A stretch of 64,000 nucleotides of DNA from positions 41,190 through 105,189 of the forward strand of contig CAZSSB010000007.1 in NCBI GenBank assembly GCA_964609245.1, in the 5' to 3' direction. The position numbers and the translations under genes are program-made. Positions 35,865-44,658 of the stretch are shown one piece after another (the stretch's first letter is position 1; every line of letters begins with the position of its first letter). The DNA comes from JAFGCY01 sp964609245 (GTDB lineage Bacteria > 4484-113 > JAFGCY01). Under the pieces are notes generated by a model, which had not been told where the DNA came from, did not search any database, and was given only the letters and a program-made list of their open reading frames with translations.

Positions 35865-36857
35865 ATGGAGTATCGCAATCTCGGTTCATCCGGCCTCAAG
35901 GTGTCGGCGCTGTCCTTCGGTGCCTGGGTCACATTCGGCGACCAGATCGGGGAGGACACGGCGCTGGAGTGCATGACCAGGGCCTATGACGCCGGCGTCA
36001 ACTTCTTCGACAACGCCGAGGTCTACGCCGCCGGCCAGGCCGAGACCATCATGGGCGCCGCGCTCAAGCGCGCCGGCTGGAAGCGCTCCGACCTGGTGAT
36101 CTCCACCAAAATCTTCTGGGGGGGCCAGGGGCCCAACGACAAGGGGCTGTCGCGCAAGCACGTCATCGAGGGCACGCACGCCGCGCTGAAGCGATTGCAG
36201 CTGGACTATGTCGACTTGGTCTTCTGCCATCGTCCGGACTACGAGACGCCGATCGAGGAGACGGTGCGGGCGATGAGCTACCTGATCGACCGTGGGCTGG
36301 CCTTCTACTGGGGCACCAGCGAGTGGAGCGCCGAGCAGATCCGCCAGGCATATGAGGTGGCCTACCGGCTGAACCTGGTCCCACCCACGATGGAGCAGCC
36401 GCAGTATCACATGTTCCACCGCGAGCGCGTCGAGGTCGAGTACGCCCCGCTGTATCGTGACTTCCAGCTGGGCACCACCATCTGGAGCCCGCTGGCCAGC
36501 GGCCTGCTGACGGGCAAGTACAACGACGGCATCCCGGAGGGCAGCCGCGGCTCGCTGGAGAAGTACCAGTGGCTGCGCAGCCGCTTCGAGAGCGAGGAGG
36601 CCACCGCGCAGATCGCCAAGGTGCGCGAGCTGACGCCGATCGCCGAGGAGCTTGGCTGCACCATGGCCCAGCTGGCGATCGCCTGGTGCGTGAAGAACCC
36701 CAACGTCAGCACCGTGATTACCGGCGCATCCAGACCCGAGCAGGTGACAGAGAACATGAAAGCCATGGCCGTGGCCGCGCAGCTGACGGGCGACGTGATG
36801 GAGCGCATCGAGGACATACTCGGCAACAAGCCTGAGCCGCCCCAGCGCTGGCGCTAG
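35865..36857 (+). CDS. aldo/keto reductase (Kv-beta-like, AKR6 type)
   Basis: This 330-residue NADPH-dependent oxidoreductase has a TIM-barrel fold. The catalytic tetrad is D49 (FFDNAEVY), Y54, K82 (ISTKIFWGG) and H122 (FCHRPD). The ISTKIFWGG and WGTSEWSAEQI segments and the TIWSPLASGLLTGKYNDG loop closely resemble voltage-gated potassium-channel beta-subunit relatives, which act on aldehydes. ATG at 35865 is preceded by GGGGTG. It is divergent from the methyltransferase, with 90 bp between, and convergent with the following lipoprotein. No regulatory partner is nearby. Confidence 0.92.
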   Translation: MEYRNLGSSGLKVSALSFGAWVTFGDQIGEDTALECMTRAYDAGVNFFDNAEVYAAGQAETIMGAALKRAGWKRSDLVISTKIFWGGQGPNDKGLSRKHVIEGTHAALKRLQLDYVDLVFCHRPDYETPIEETVRAMSYLIDRGLAFYWGTSEWSAEQIRQAYEVAYRLNLVPPTMEQPQYHMFHRERVEVEYAPLYRDFQLGTTIWSPLASGLLTGKYNDGIPEGSRGSLEKYQWLRSRFESEEATAQIAKVRELTPIAEELGCTMAQLAIAWCVKNPNVSTVITGASRPEQVTENMKAMAVAAQLTGDVMERIEDILGNKPEPPQRWR

Positions 36858-36887
36858 GCTCCAGGACCAACCCGCTACGCGCACGCG

Positions 36888-39800
36888 TCAGAGCGCCGGC
36901 GTGCTGCGGCACATGATCTGGTCCGTGAGGAAGTTCTTGTAGACGATGTGCCAGCGGCCGTCCATGCCAACGATCAGCTCGGGCATCGTCATGTGTTCCA
37001 GCTCGGGCAATGGTAGCCGCTCCCAGTCCCCGAAGTTGCTCCACTCGAACCAGGTGTCCTCGCCGCCCATGTTGGAGATCAGCGTAACCGCCGTCTTGCC
37101 CCAGCCCATGATCGTGCTGACCGTGCGCTTTGCATCGATGGCCGCGAATTCTGATTGCATCGGCAATTCGGTGAGCTCCGCCTCCCCAAATAGCGCGAAC
37201 GGGATATCGTAGCGAATCGGCAGGATGGCGCTGCCGTGACTCGCGTAGGCGACCTGCCCGTTCAAGCCGTACTGGGGCATGGCATAGGCGGCAGCGGTCA
37301 GCGTCCGGCCCCACGACTCCTGCGCCACGTTGAGTGCCAGCGGGTAGACCAGCAGGGGATTCAGCAGTGGGTCCATCACGCCGCTGGCGAATCCGAACAA
37401 GCCCAGGTTGCCCTCATCGGGAGAAGCCCCACCGGCCAGCGCGAAGCACTGCTCCACGCCGAAGAACCCAGGTGGCATGATCGCTCCGGTCCAGATCGGG
37501 GGATCGATGATCAAATCGCCGAAGCTGCCGTAACCATCCACCTCGTTGCCGAAGGTGCCGACGTGGGCGTGGGGCGGAGCATCGGAATCCACAGCCCAGA
37601 GCATATTCACGCTGGTTGGATCGTGCATGAAGAACGGACGGTTGTTCGCCGCGACATTGGCGATATCCAGGACGTTGGCGAAGCCGCCGCCATCCCAGAC
37701 CATCAGCCGGGCACTGCCGCCGCTGACGAACGAGCAGTAGACATCCCCGGCCAGATTGGTAGTCATGTCCATAGACATCACGCCCGGAGGCATCGCTCCG
37801 GTTTCAGTCCAGACCTGGCCATCGGCACTGGTGCAGTGCCGGACCGCCCCGCCGGTCCAGCTGTGGTAGACCACGTGCAGCCCGTCCTGACCGCCGGTAC
37901 CGTGCATCTCGAAGCCCTGTCCTTCCGACGCCATCAGGTGCCAGTCATGGACCGTGTCAGTACCGTCGTCGTGCAACGCGGCAACGTAGATGTCCGCAGC
38001 AGTGTTCTTGTCTGCCACGAGCACATCAGAACCGCCCGGAATCGCAGCCAGGGCCACATTCGCGCCAGCATCCGCCAAGCTCACCGTGTTGCGCGGTGCC
38101 CAACCACCGGAGTTGTCATAGAGCTTGACGTCGCCACCCCACAACTTGAAGTAGGCATACGCCGCGTCGTCGCCATAGACGAAGTCGAAGGCGGTGCCGT
38201 TGTTATCCGTATCGTCGATGGACACGGGCACGCTCCAGACCGCACCGTCATACTCCGTGAACACGTTGTAAGCGGTGGCGCCATCGTCGCGGTGATAGAC
38301 GACGGCCGGCTCGCCGCTCACTGGATTGATCTCGGCATCCACGCGGCCGCCGCCGCTGGCGCCGCCAAGAGTACCGGAAACGCCCGTCGGCCCGGTCACC
38401 GGATCCCACTGCAACCAGCGCACGCTGTCATTGAACCCATCCCAGACCCGATAGACGACATCTACCACACCCTGGGAATGGTTGTAGACCGCGTCCAGCG
38501 AGATCAGCCCGTCCGCCAGATCCTCTTCCACCAGACGCGCCCCCGAGGGATAGGCCAGCGAGTCCACCATCAGGTCCTGATCCGCGGCGATCATATCGAC
38601 GTAGAAGAGCCAGACGTCGCTGGATCCGTCAGTGGCCGCGACGACCTGCGACATGCCGTTCTCCTGGACGATGGAGTGCCAGCGCGCCTGGTTGCCGTCG
38701 AATTCCGCCAGCATGAACTGGGCGGAGGCGCAGACCGGAGCGTAGAGCTTGCCGCCGGCCGCCACGGGCTCACCGATCCACTTGACCCCGTGCAGCGTGG
38801 TCGCCGGATCCGAGTAGGCCGGCAACCGGTAGAGGTCGGCACCGGTTCCGTCCGGGGTCAGATGCCAGATGACCAGGGCGGGAATCGTCGGATCGAAGCC
38901 GAACAGCACCAGCCGCTCCGTGGACGGATGGCGCGCGGCCTGCATGTAGAGCAGCCGGCACTCCCAGCCGCACAGCTCGGGCTCGCGCACCACCACTGAG
39001 TCCTCCGCCCAAGTCGGATAGACCACCAGTCTGTGGTGGCTGTTTCCCGTGCGGACACCCGCCGTGACCTCCGCCGCGATGTGATAGCAGCCCGGCTGCA
39101 GCACGACGTCGAACACCGGGTCGGGCTGCGTGACGTCATATGGCGCGTAAACCAGGGCGATCGAATACGTGTCGAGGGGATCGCCCTCGGGATCGTAACT
39201 CCCGGACAGGTCGAACTGCACGTTGACAGGTCCGAACAGCGGGCCGCGAGGGATATCGAGCACGGCGACCGGCGAGCACTGCGTACCGGACTCCGGCCCG
39301 TCGATGCGCGAGATCCACACGCTCAGATTCCCGCTGGCATCGATCGCCGCAGCCCGATATCGATAGGTGGTGTCGACTGCCGCGGTGTCGTCCTGGAAGT
39401 GGTTGACCATCACGGGCTCCGGCGTAAGCCTGCCGAAATCCCCCTCCAGCAACGGGGCACGCTCGAGCACGTAGCCGGCGAAGTCGGGCGCGGCGTAGTC
39501 CGGCGAATGCGTCCAGGTCAGCACGAAAGCGTTCTCGCCGCCGCTGGCGCTGAGGGCCGGCGGCGGAGCCGGTCCAAGCGATCCGCCGTGAACACCCAGC
39601 TCCACTCCCTCGACCGACATGCCGCCGCCGTTCGGGATGACGATCGCGAAGTAGTGCCGATTCAGTGGCGATGTGTAGGCCGTCGGTGAGGTGTGCTCAT
39701 CCAGCTCGGGTATCTCGACGGTGGCGGAGCCGACGAACGACGAACTGAAGCGCCAGGTCCCCGCAGCGAAATCACTGAAGCCGACCAGATACTCGCCGCT

Positions 39801-40154
39801 GACATCGCTGAGCGTCAGCCGCACGGATGTGGGGAAGCAGTCGCCGTCGAAGCCGAGGATGCCGTACAGCGCGAAGGCGGGCTGCCCCTCGGCCGCCAGC
39901 GTGATCTCGTCAGGCGGCGAAGGCTGCTCGCCCCGCAGCGCGACTGTGTCCTCCGGGTTGATCTCATACCAGCCGGGTCCCTGGATGCTCACCTGGTGGG
40001 GTGGCGCCAGTTCCGTCAGCGCCGGCAGACCCATCTGCTGAGTGTCCGGGCCGGCGTCCGGACCGGCCCCGGGCACCTGCACACCGGAACCGCCACACGA
40101 AGCCAGGCCAAGCGCAAGCGAGAACGCCAAGACTGCGAACGCTGTTGTCCGCAT
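36888..40154 (-). CDS. large secreted lipoprotein with AIYEF-type, FN3 and PKD-like domains and a repeat domain
   Basis: This 1,088-residue protein has the signal LGLASC (C20). The N-terminal domain (about 85-195) is a divergent member of the AIYEF family (FALYGILGFDGD, YLVGFSDFAAGTWRF, HYFAIVIPN). A fibronectin-III-like domain (about 205-300; VLTWTHSPDY, TTYRYRAAAID) and a PKD-like domain (about 303-390; FDLSGSYDPEGDPLD) follow. Residues 400-1088 form a repeat-rich beta domain with recurring GxPAVVYHRDD-type and IVGMDGRWHIVYKN units, similar to the propellers at 27263 and 62242. ATG at 40154 has GGGAGGAG just upstream. Function is unknown; a surface location is predicted. Confidence 0.8.
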   Translation of the reverse strand: MRTTAFAVLAFSLALGLASCGGSGVQVPGAGPDAGPDTQQMGLPALTELAPPHQVSIQGPGWYEINPEDTVALRGEQPSPPDEITLAAEGQPAFALYGILGFDGDCFPTSVRLTLSDVSGEYLVGFSDFAAGTWRFSSSFVGSATVEIPELDEHTSPTAYTSPLNRHYFAIVIPNGGGMSVEGVELGVHGGSLGPAPPPALSASGGENAFVLTWTHSPDYAAPDFAGYVLERAPLLEGDFGRLTPEPVMVNHFQDDTAAVDTTYRYRAAAIDASGNLSVWISRIDGPESGTQCSPVAVLDIPRGPLFGPVNVQFDLSGSYDPEGDPLDTYSIALVYAPYDVTQPDPVFDVVLQPGCYHIAAEVTAGVRTGNSHHRLVVYPTWAEDSVVVREPELCGWECRLLYMQAARHPSTERLVLFGFDPTIPALVIWHLTPDGTGADLYRLPAYSDPATTLHGVKWIGEPVAAGGKLYAPVCASAQFMLAEFDGNQARWHSIVQENGMSQVVAATDGSSDVWLFYVDMIAADQDLMVDSLAYPSGARLVEEDLADGLISLDAVYNHSQGVVDVVYRVWDGFNDSVRWLQWDPVTGPTGVSGTLGGASGGGRVDAEINPVSGEPAVVYHRDDGATAYNVFTEYDGAVWSVPVSIDDTDNNGTAFDFVYGDDAAYAYFKLWGGDVKLYDNSGGWAPRNTVSLADAGANVALAAIPGGSDVLVADKNTAADIYVAALHDDGTDTVHDWHLMASEGQGFEMHGTGGQDGLHVVYHSWTGGAVRHCTSADGQVWTETGAMPPGVMSMDMTTNLAGDVYCSFVSGGSARLMVWDGGGFANVLDIANVAANNRPFFMHDPTSVNMLWAVDSDAPPHAHVGTFGNEVDGYGSFGDLIIDPPIWTGAIMPPGFFGVEQCFALAGGASPDEGNLGLFGFASGVMDPLLNPLLVYPLALNVAQESWGRTLTAAAYAMPQYGLNGQVAYASHGSAILPIRYDIPFALFGEAELTELPMQSEFAAIDAKRTVSTIMGWGKTAVTLISNMGGEDTWFEWSNFGDWERLPLPELEHMTMPELIVGMDGRWHIVYKNFLTDQIMCRSTPAL

Positions 40155-40340
40155 ATGCTCCTCCCAAACACGGCGTCATCCTGGCCGGATGCGCCGCGAT
40201 ACCCTTTGCCTTGATTATATCCCCGCCGCGCCTCGCTCGCAGCGGCCTCATCTCAGGACCGCCCGTGTTAGAATGCGGCAGCCGAGGTCTGACGTCGCGG
40301 CCCGGAAGGAAAATCGACCACGGAGTGCATTGACGCTGGG
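40155..40340. promoter_or_regulatory. divergent promoter region between a lipoprotein and the bd-like oxidase pair
   Basis: A minus-strand TATAAT (40214-40219) points to the lipoprotein gene, and a plus-strand TAGAAT (40269-40274) points to the cytochrome pair. Neither has a convincing -35 box. The plus-strand start codon at 40341 lacks a strong ribosome-binding site (only CTGGG immediately upstream). Confidence 0.4.
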
Positions 40341-41732
40341 ATGGACTTCCCGATCTTCCACCTGGACTACTTCAGCAACCCGCTGCTGATCGCCGTGATC
40401 GCCGTGATTCACGTCATCATCAATCACTCGATGGCGGTCGGCGCGATGCCGCTGATCGTGCTGCTCGAATGGCTGGGCCTGCGCGATGCCGATGCAGACA
40501 AGGATGAGCTGGCCCGCCGGCTGCTGTTCGTCTGCTTCATCATCACGACCACTCTGGGCGCCCTGACCGGCGTGGGCATCTGGCTGGCGGCCAGCCTGGT
40601 CAATCCCTACGCGATCGGCAGCCTGTTGCGCGTCTTCTTCTGGGCCTGGTTCGTCGAATGGCTGGTGTTCATCACCGAGGTGATCCTGATCATCGTCTAC
40701 TACCTCACCTGGCGCAGCTGGCAGGGCCCGCGCAAGCTGGCGCACCTCAGGCTCGGCGGTGCGCTGGCGCTGTTCAGCTGGCTGACGATGGCGATCATCT
40801 CCGGCATCCTGGGCTTTATGATGCAGTCCGGCACCTGGCTCAGCAACGAGAGCTTCTGGGCGGCGTTCTTCAACCCGCTGTACCTGCCGCAGCTCGGCTT
40901 CCGCACCACCCTGGCGCCGCTGCTGGCCGGGATGTTCATGCTGTTCCTGTTGCCATTCCTCACCGCCGGCGGCTCGGCGCTGCGGACGTGGGCCGTGCGC
41001 GTAATCTCGGTCTGGTCGGTGTTCTGGCTGGCCTGGACCGCCCTGACGGCCCCGACCTATTGGCTGGCCGTGCCCCGCGTGATGCAGCTCAACGCGCCGG
41101 CGGCGGTCGCCTCCCAGCAATACGTCAACTGGTACAGCACGCTGCAGTGGCTGATGCTTGCGGCGGTGCTGAGTATCCTGGTGATCGCCATCTGGGGCAT
41201 CAGCCGGCCGCGCCGGTTCCCGGCTTGGCTGGCGGTGGTACCGTTCCTGCTGGCGATCGCCCTGACGGGCTACTTCGAGCGGGTCCGCGAGTTCATCCGC
41301 AAGCCCTGGGTAATCGAGGAGTACCTCTACAGCAACGGCCTGCGCGCCGCCGACTATCCGCTGTATCAGCAGGAAGGGCTGCTGCGCCACGCCAGCTTCA
41401 CCACCGTCCGGGAGATCACGCCGGACAACCGTCTGGAGGCCGGCCGCGAAGTCTTCCGCGTCGCCTGCACGCGCTGCCACACCACCAGCGGCGTCAACGG
41501 GCTTAAGGGCCGGCTGGCGATGCTGTTCGGCGACGATCCGTGGACTGCGGATGAGATCAAGGCCTACGTGAGCGGAATGCACAACGTCCTGCAGTTCATG
41601 CCGCCCTTCCCGGGCAGCGACGACGAGATGGGAGCGCTGGCCGAATACGCCCGCTCGCTGCAGGATACGCCGCGGCGTCTGCCCGGAGCCCAGTCGGCGC
41701 CCCTCAGCGGCCAGAGCGGAGGTGGGCAGTGA
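40341..41732 (+). CDS. cytochrome bd-like membrane subunit with C-terminal haem c domain (A)
   Basis: This 463-residue protein has about eight transmembrane helices, then a monohaem cytochrome c domain with C376-TRC-H380 and a likely Met ligand in LQFMPPFPG. The first helix (IHVIINHSMAVGAMP, H24 and H29) aligns by eye with the start of CydA (YHFLFVPLTLGM, H19). E106 and E113 in WFVEWLVFITEV lie near the positions of CydA E99 and E107. The position matching the CydA haem b558 histidine appears to be Arg. The quinol-binding Q-loop is absent. It may be part of an oxygen- or quinol/cytochrome-linked respiratory complex. Its stop overlaps the next start by 4 bp. Confidence 0.7.
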   Translation: MDFPIFHLDYFSNPLLIAVIAVIHVIINHSMAVGAMPLIVLLEWLGLRDADADKDELARRLLFVCFIITTTLGALTGVGIWLAASLVNPYAIGSLLRVFFWAWFVEWLVFITEVILIIVYYLTWRSWQGPRKLAHLRLGGALALFSWLTMAIISGILGFMMQSGTWLSNESFWAAFFNPLYLPQLGFRTTLAPLLAGMFMLFLLPFLTAGGSALRTWAVRVISVWSVFWLAWTALTAPTYWLAVPRVMQLNAPAAVASQQYVNWYSTLQWLMLAAVLSILVIAIWGISRPRRFPAWLAVVPFLLAIALTGYFERVREFIRKPWVIEEYLYSNGLRAADYPLYQQEGLLRHASFTTVREITPDNRLEAGREVFRVACTRCHTTSGVNGLKGRLAMLFGDDPWTADEIKAYVSGMHNVLQFMPPFPGSDDEMGALAEYARSLQDTPRRLPGAQSAPLSGQSGGGQ

Positions 41733-43111
41733 GTGCGCCCCTGCCCCATGACATCGCGCTGCCGCTGCCGGTGCCGGTCTGGTTCCTTTACTTCGCCATC
41801 ATCGCGCTGTTCCTGCTGCACATCCTGTTCGTCAACCTGATGGTCGGCGGCTCGACGCTGACGCTGCTGTTCGAGATACTCGGGCTCCGCGAGGAGCGCT
41901 ACGACCGGCTGGCGCGGCAGCTGGCCCAGACGATCACCGTCAACAAGAGCCTAGCCGTCGTGCTCGGCATCGGCCCGCTGCTGGCGATCAACCTGCTCTA
42001 CACGCTCTACTTCTACAGCGCCAATGCCCTGACTGGCCACGCCTGGGCGCTGCTGGTGCCGGGCATCGTTGCCGCCTTCCTGCTGGCCTACCTGCACAAG
42101 TACTCCTGGGACCGCCTCGCCGGCTACAAGTGGCTCCACATCAGTATGGGTGCAATGTCGACCGGGCTGTTCTGGCTGATCCCCTTCGTGTTCCTGGCCA
42201 ACATCAACCTGATGCTGTTCCCGGCCCGCTGGAGCGAGGTCAGCGGCTTCATCTCGGCGGTGCTGCTGCCCAACGTCTTTCCGCGCTTCCTGCACTTCAT
42301 GCTGGCCAGCCTGGCGCTCACCGCGCTGTTCGCCATCGGCTACTTCACACGCCGCGGCTTCGATCTTGAGCGCCAGCTACCGGGCTTCACCCGCCCGGAG
42401 CTCAGGCGGCTGCTCTACGCCGCGGCGTTCGGGCTGACGCTGGCGCAGCTGCTGGCCGGACCACTGCTGTTCTTCACCCTGCCGGTCGAAGGCCTGAGCA
42501 TCACACTGACGCTGGTGATCGCGGCTGGACTGGCAGTTGTGCTGGTGGTGCTCTGGCTGCTCTGGCGCGAGCTGAACGCGGCCGACGCCAGGGTCGGCCA
42601 CCACTTCGCGCTGATCTGCTCGCTGCTGCTGATCGTGGTGCTGATCATGGGCAGTGGACGCCACCTGTATCGCGAAGTTGCGATCGACGCGCACCGCCGC
42701 CAGGTCCGCGAGCAGACCGCGGACTTCCACTGGGCCTCGGTCGCCGCGACCATCCGCGAACGCAGCGGAATCGGCCAACCGGTCTACGCTTCGGCGGGCG
42801 AGCGTGTCTACCAAAACGTCTGCAGCGCCTGCCACGCGCGGGACAGCATGCTGGTCGGTCCGTCGGTGACGGAGATCGCCGGCATCTATGCGGGGGACCC
42901 GGCCGGCATTGTGACCTGGACGCGGGCACCGGGCAGGAAGCGCGCCGGCTTCATGCAGATGCCCGCCTTCAACAACCTGCCCAGCGCTGACCTGGACGCC
43001 GTCGCGCAGTACATGCTTGAGATGCCGGCGATGCCGGAGGATGAGGCTGCGTCCGCGCCGGCTGACGATCAGGCTGCCGAGGCCGACGATGCCCCCGAGA
43101 CGACTACCTAG
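41729..43111 (+). CDS. cytochrome bd-like membrane subunit with C-terminal haem c domain (B)
   Basis: This 460-residue partner of subunit A has about eight helices and C365-SAC-H369 in a C-terminal cytochrome c domain. The first helix (LLHILFVNLMVGGSTL, H31) again resembles CydA. The RFLHFMLAS segment supplies H189 where CydA has its haem b558 histidine H186, a residue subunit A lacks. The paired glutamates of subunit A are missing here. The two proteins may thus share haem ligands complementarily, which is inference. GTG start at 41729 follows GGAGGT. The extreme C-terminus is Ala/Asp/Glu-rich. Confidence 0.7.
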   Translation: MSAPLPHDIALPLPVPVWFLYFAIIALFLLHILFVNLMVGGSTLTLLFEILGLREERYDRLARQLAQTITVNKSLAVVLGIGPLLAINLLYTLYFYSANALTGHAWALLVPGIVAAFLLAYLHKYSWDRLAGYKWLHISMGAMSTGLFWLIPFVFLANINLMLFPARWSEVSGFISAVLLPNVFPRFLHFMLASLALTALFAIGYFTRRGFDLERQLPGFTRPELRRLLYAAAFGLTLAQLLAGPLLFFTLPVEGLSITLTLVIAAGLAVVLVVLWLLWRELNAADARVGHHFALICSLLLIVVLIMGSGRHLYREVAIDAHRRQVREQTADFHWASVAATIRERSGIGQPVYASAGERVYQNVCSACHARDSMLVGPSVTEIAGIYAGDPAGIVTWTRAPGRKRAGFMQMPAFNNLPSADLDAVAQYMLEMPAMPEDEAASAPADDQAAEADDAPETTT

Positions 43112-43142
43112 TCACATCGGCTGCACGTCGCGGGACCGGTAC

Positions 43143-43148
43143 TATACT
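43143..43148 (+). promoter_or_regulatory. -10 box upstream of the FHA gene
   Basis: TATACT lies 42 bp before the FHA-protein ATG and 31 bp after the cytochrome stop. The -35 region is poor (CTGCAC at 43121-43126). The FHA gene may therefore be transcribed separately or by read-through. Confidence 0.35.
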
Positions 43149-43189
43149 GAGACCACATCGGCAACGTCTGCTGCGCGCGGGAGGTAGCA

Positions 43190-44545
43190 ATGTGGATTTG
43201 CAGTGCCAGACCCGAAGGCGGGGAGCAGTGCGGCCAGCGGAACTTCGATACCGACGAGTACTGCATCAAATGCGGTGAACCGCGGCCGTCGGGTAGCCGC
43301 CCTGCATCGGGATTCACGCTCGCCGGCACGCGCGGGTCCTATGCGGATCAGCGGTTCCCGCTGCTGCCGGGCACCAACCTCGTTGGGCGCACCGAGGGTG
43401 ACATCATGCTCGGCGACGACCAGCAGGTCAGCCGCCGGCACTGCACGCTGCAGGTGCCGTCCCAGGACGTGATGCTCACCGATCTCGGCAGCACCAACGG
43501 TACGCATATCGGTGACCGCGAAGTGGAGCCCGAGGCGCTGGTGCCGCTGGCACCCGGCGATCTGCTCCGCATCGGCGGCAGCACTTTCAGACTGGAGGGA
43601 CCGGCCAGCGTCACCGAGGCCCGCACCGAACTGCCAGACGATGCCGCTGGAGACAGTGGCGATGCCGCCGAACAGGCGTTGGCAACTACTCAGCAAGCCG
43701 GCGCCCAGGTACTGGCCGGCGCGCAGTCCGCGGTTCAGCTTGGTCGCGAGAAGGCCCAGGAGTATGCGCCCCATATCCGCGCCGCCGCCGAGAAAGCCCG
43801 TGAGCACGCCCGCGCCGGCGCCGAGCAGGTGCGGCTGGCCACGCGCACCGGTATCCGTCCGCTGTTCGTTCTGCTGTTTGCTGTCGGCCTGCTCGTGATC
43901 TGCATGGTGCTCCCCCTGATCCTCTCGATGCCGATGCTGCTGGTGGTCAACACCCGTACCGATACCGAGGAGCAGACAGCCGATACCGGTCTCAGCCAGT
44001 ATGTCCACAACTACAGCGGCACTGAGCACGTCGCGGTGTTCTCACCGCTCCAGATGACTGACGAGATCGGTCTGCCCGCCGTCGCGGCGACCGTCGTCGC
44101 CGGTCCGATCGTGATGACCGGTGCCGGCCTCAAGCTGGCAGGCCATGGCTTCGACGAAAACGGAACCCGCGGCTTCGCCTCGGCATCGCTGTCACTGCAG
44201 AGCAACTCGATGTGGATGTGGTTCCTGCTCGGTCTGGTTATCGTGCTGATCATCGCCGATCTGCTGCTCGGCGACCAGTGGGCGATGCAGAAGCTGCTGG
44301 CCGGTCTGGTCCTCACCTGGCTGGCCTACGCCGGCATCCTGGGCACGCTGGCCGCCTTCGCCCTGACCGGCGTAATCCGCGGCATGGCGGAGGGGGGCGT
44401 CCAGCTGTTCCCAAGCTTCAGTGGGGTCTTCGAAGCGCCGATGCGGATCGCCCTGCTGGGCGGAGCTTACTGGCTGGCTTCCATCCTCTGGCGAAGGCTG
44501 GCGCGGCGCCGCCCTCAGCTGGAGGCTGCCGAAGCTGAGCAGTAG
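43190..44545 (+). CDS. zinc-ribbon/FHA-domain multispanning membrane protein
   Basis: This 451-residue protein begins with four cysteines in zinc-ribbon spacing (C4, C14, C25, C28; RanBP2-like). An FHA phosphothreonine-binding domain follows (about 50-140), with LVGRTEGD, VSRRHC and STNGTHIGD. An Ala-rich helical segment (about 150-215) leads to four hydrophobic helices near 223-252, 342-367, 373-400 and 420-440. The FHA half should be cytoplasmic. Partners are unknown because no serine/threonine kinase is in the window. The ATG follows GGGAGG. It may sense phosphorylation state at the membrane (inference). Confidence 0.85.
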   Translation: MWICSARPEGGEQCGQRNFDTDEYCIKCGEPRPSGSRPASGFTLAGTRGSYADQRFPLLPGTNLVGRTEGDIMLGDDQQVSRRHCTLQVPSQDVMLTDLGSTNGTHIGDREVEPEALVPLAPGDLLRIGGSTFRLEGPASVTEARTELPDDAAGDSGDAAEQALATTQQAGAQVLAGAQSAVQLGREKAQEYAPHIRAAAEKAREHARAGAEQVRLATRTGIRPLFVLLFAVGLLVICMVLPLILSMPMLLVVNTRTDTEEQTADTGLSQYVHNYSGTEHVAVFSPLQMTDEIGLPAVAATVVAGPIVMTGAGLKLAGHGFDENGTRGFASASLSLQSNSMWMWFLLGLVIVLIIADLLLGDQWAMQKLLAGLVLTWLAYAGILGTLAAFALTGVIRGMAEGGVQLFPSFSGVFEAPMRIALLGGAYWLASILWRRLARRRPQLEAAEAEQ

Positions 44546-44587
44546 GCGCCAGCGATGCCGCTGGCCGTCCGCCAGGCCGAAGGGCTG

Positions 44588-44601
44588 CTGAAGGGTACAA
44601 T
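44588..44601 (+). promoter_or_regulatory. conserved -10 element before dockerin set 2
   Basis: The 14-mer ctgaagggtacaat ends in TACAAT, 58 bp before the start codon. The same 14-mer lies 61 bp before the next paralogue (46619-46632). No -35 box is evident, so the conserved CTGAAGGG may be an extended element or regulator site. Confidence 0.4.
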
Positions 44602-44658
44602 CTCGGGTGGAAGCCGATCGGGATCGTTTGATGTGTCAATCGCCAGGGAGGTGACGTC

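Noticed and set aside
34752..43111. A biosynthetic cluster of methyltransferase, aldo/keto reductase and oxidase genes
   Set aside because: The genes differ in strand, are split by a large lipoprotein gene and lack scaffold-forming enzymes.
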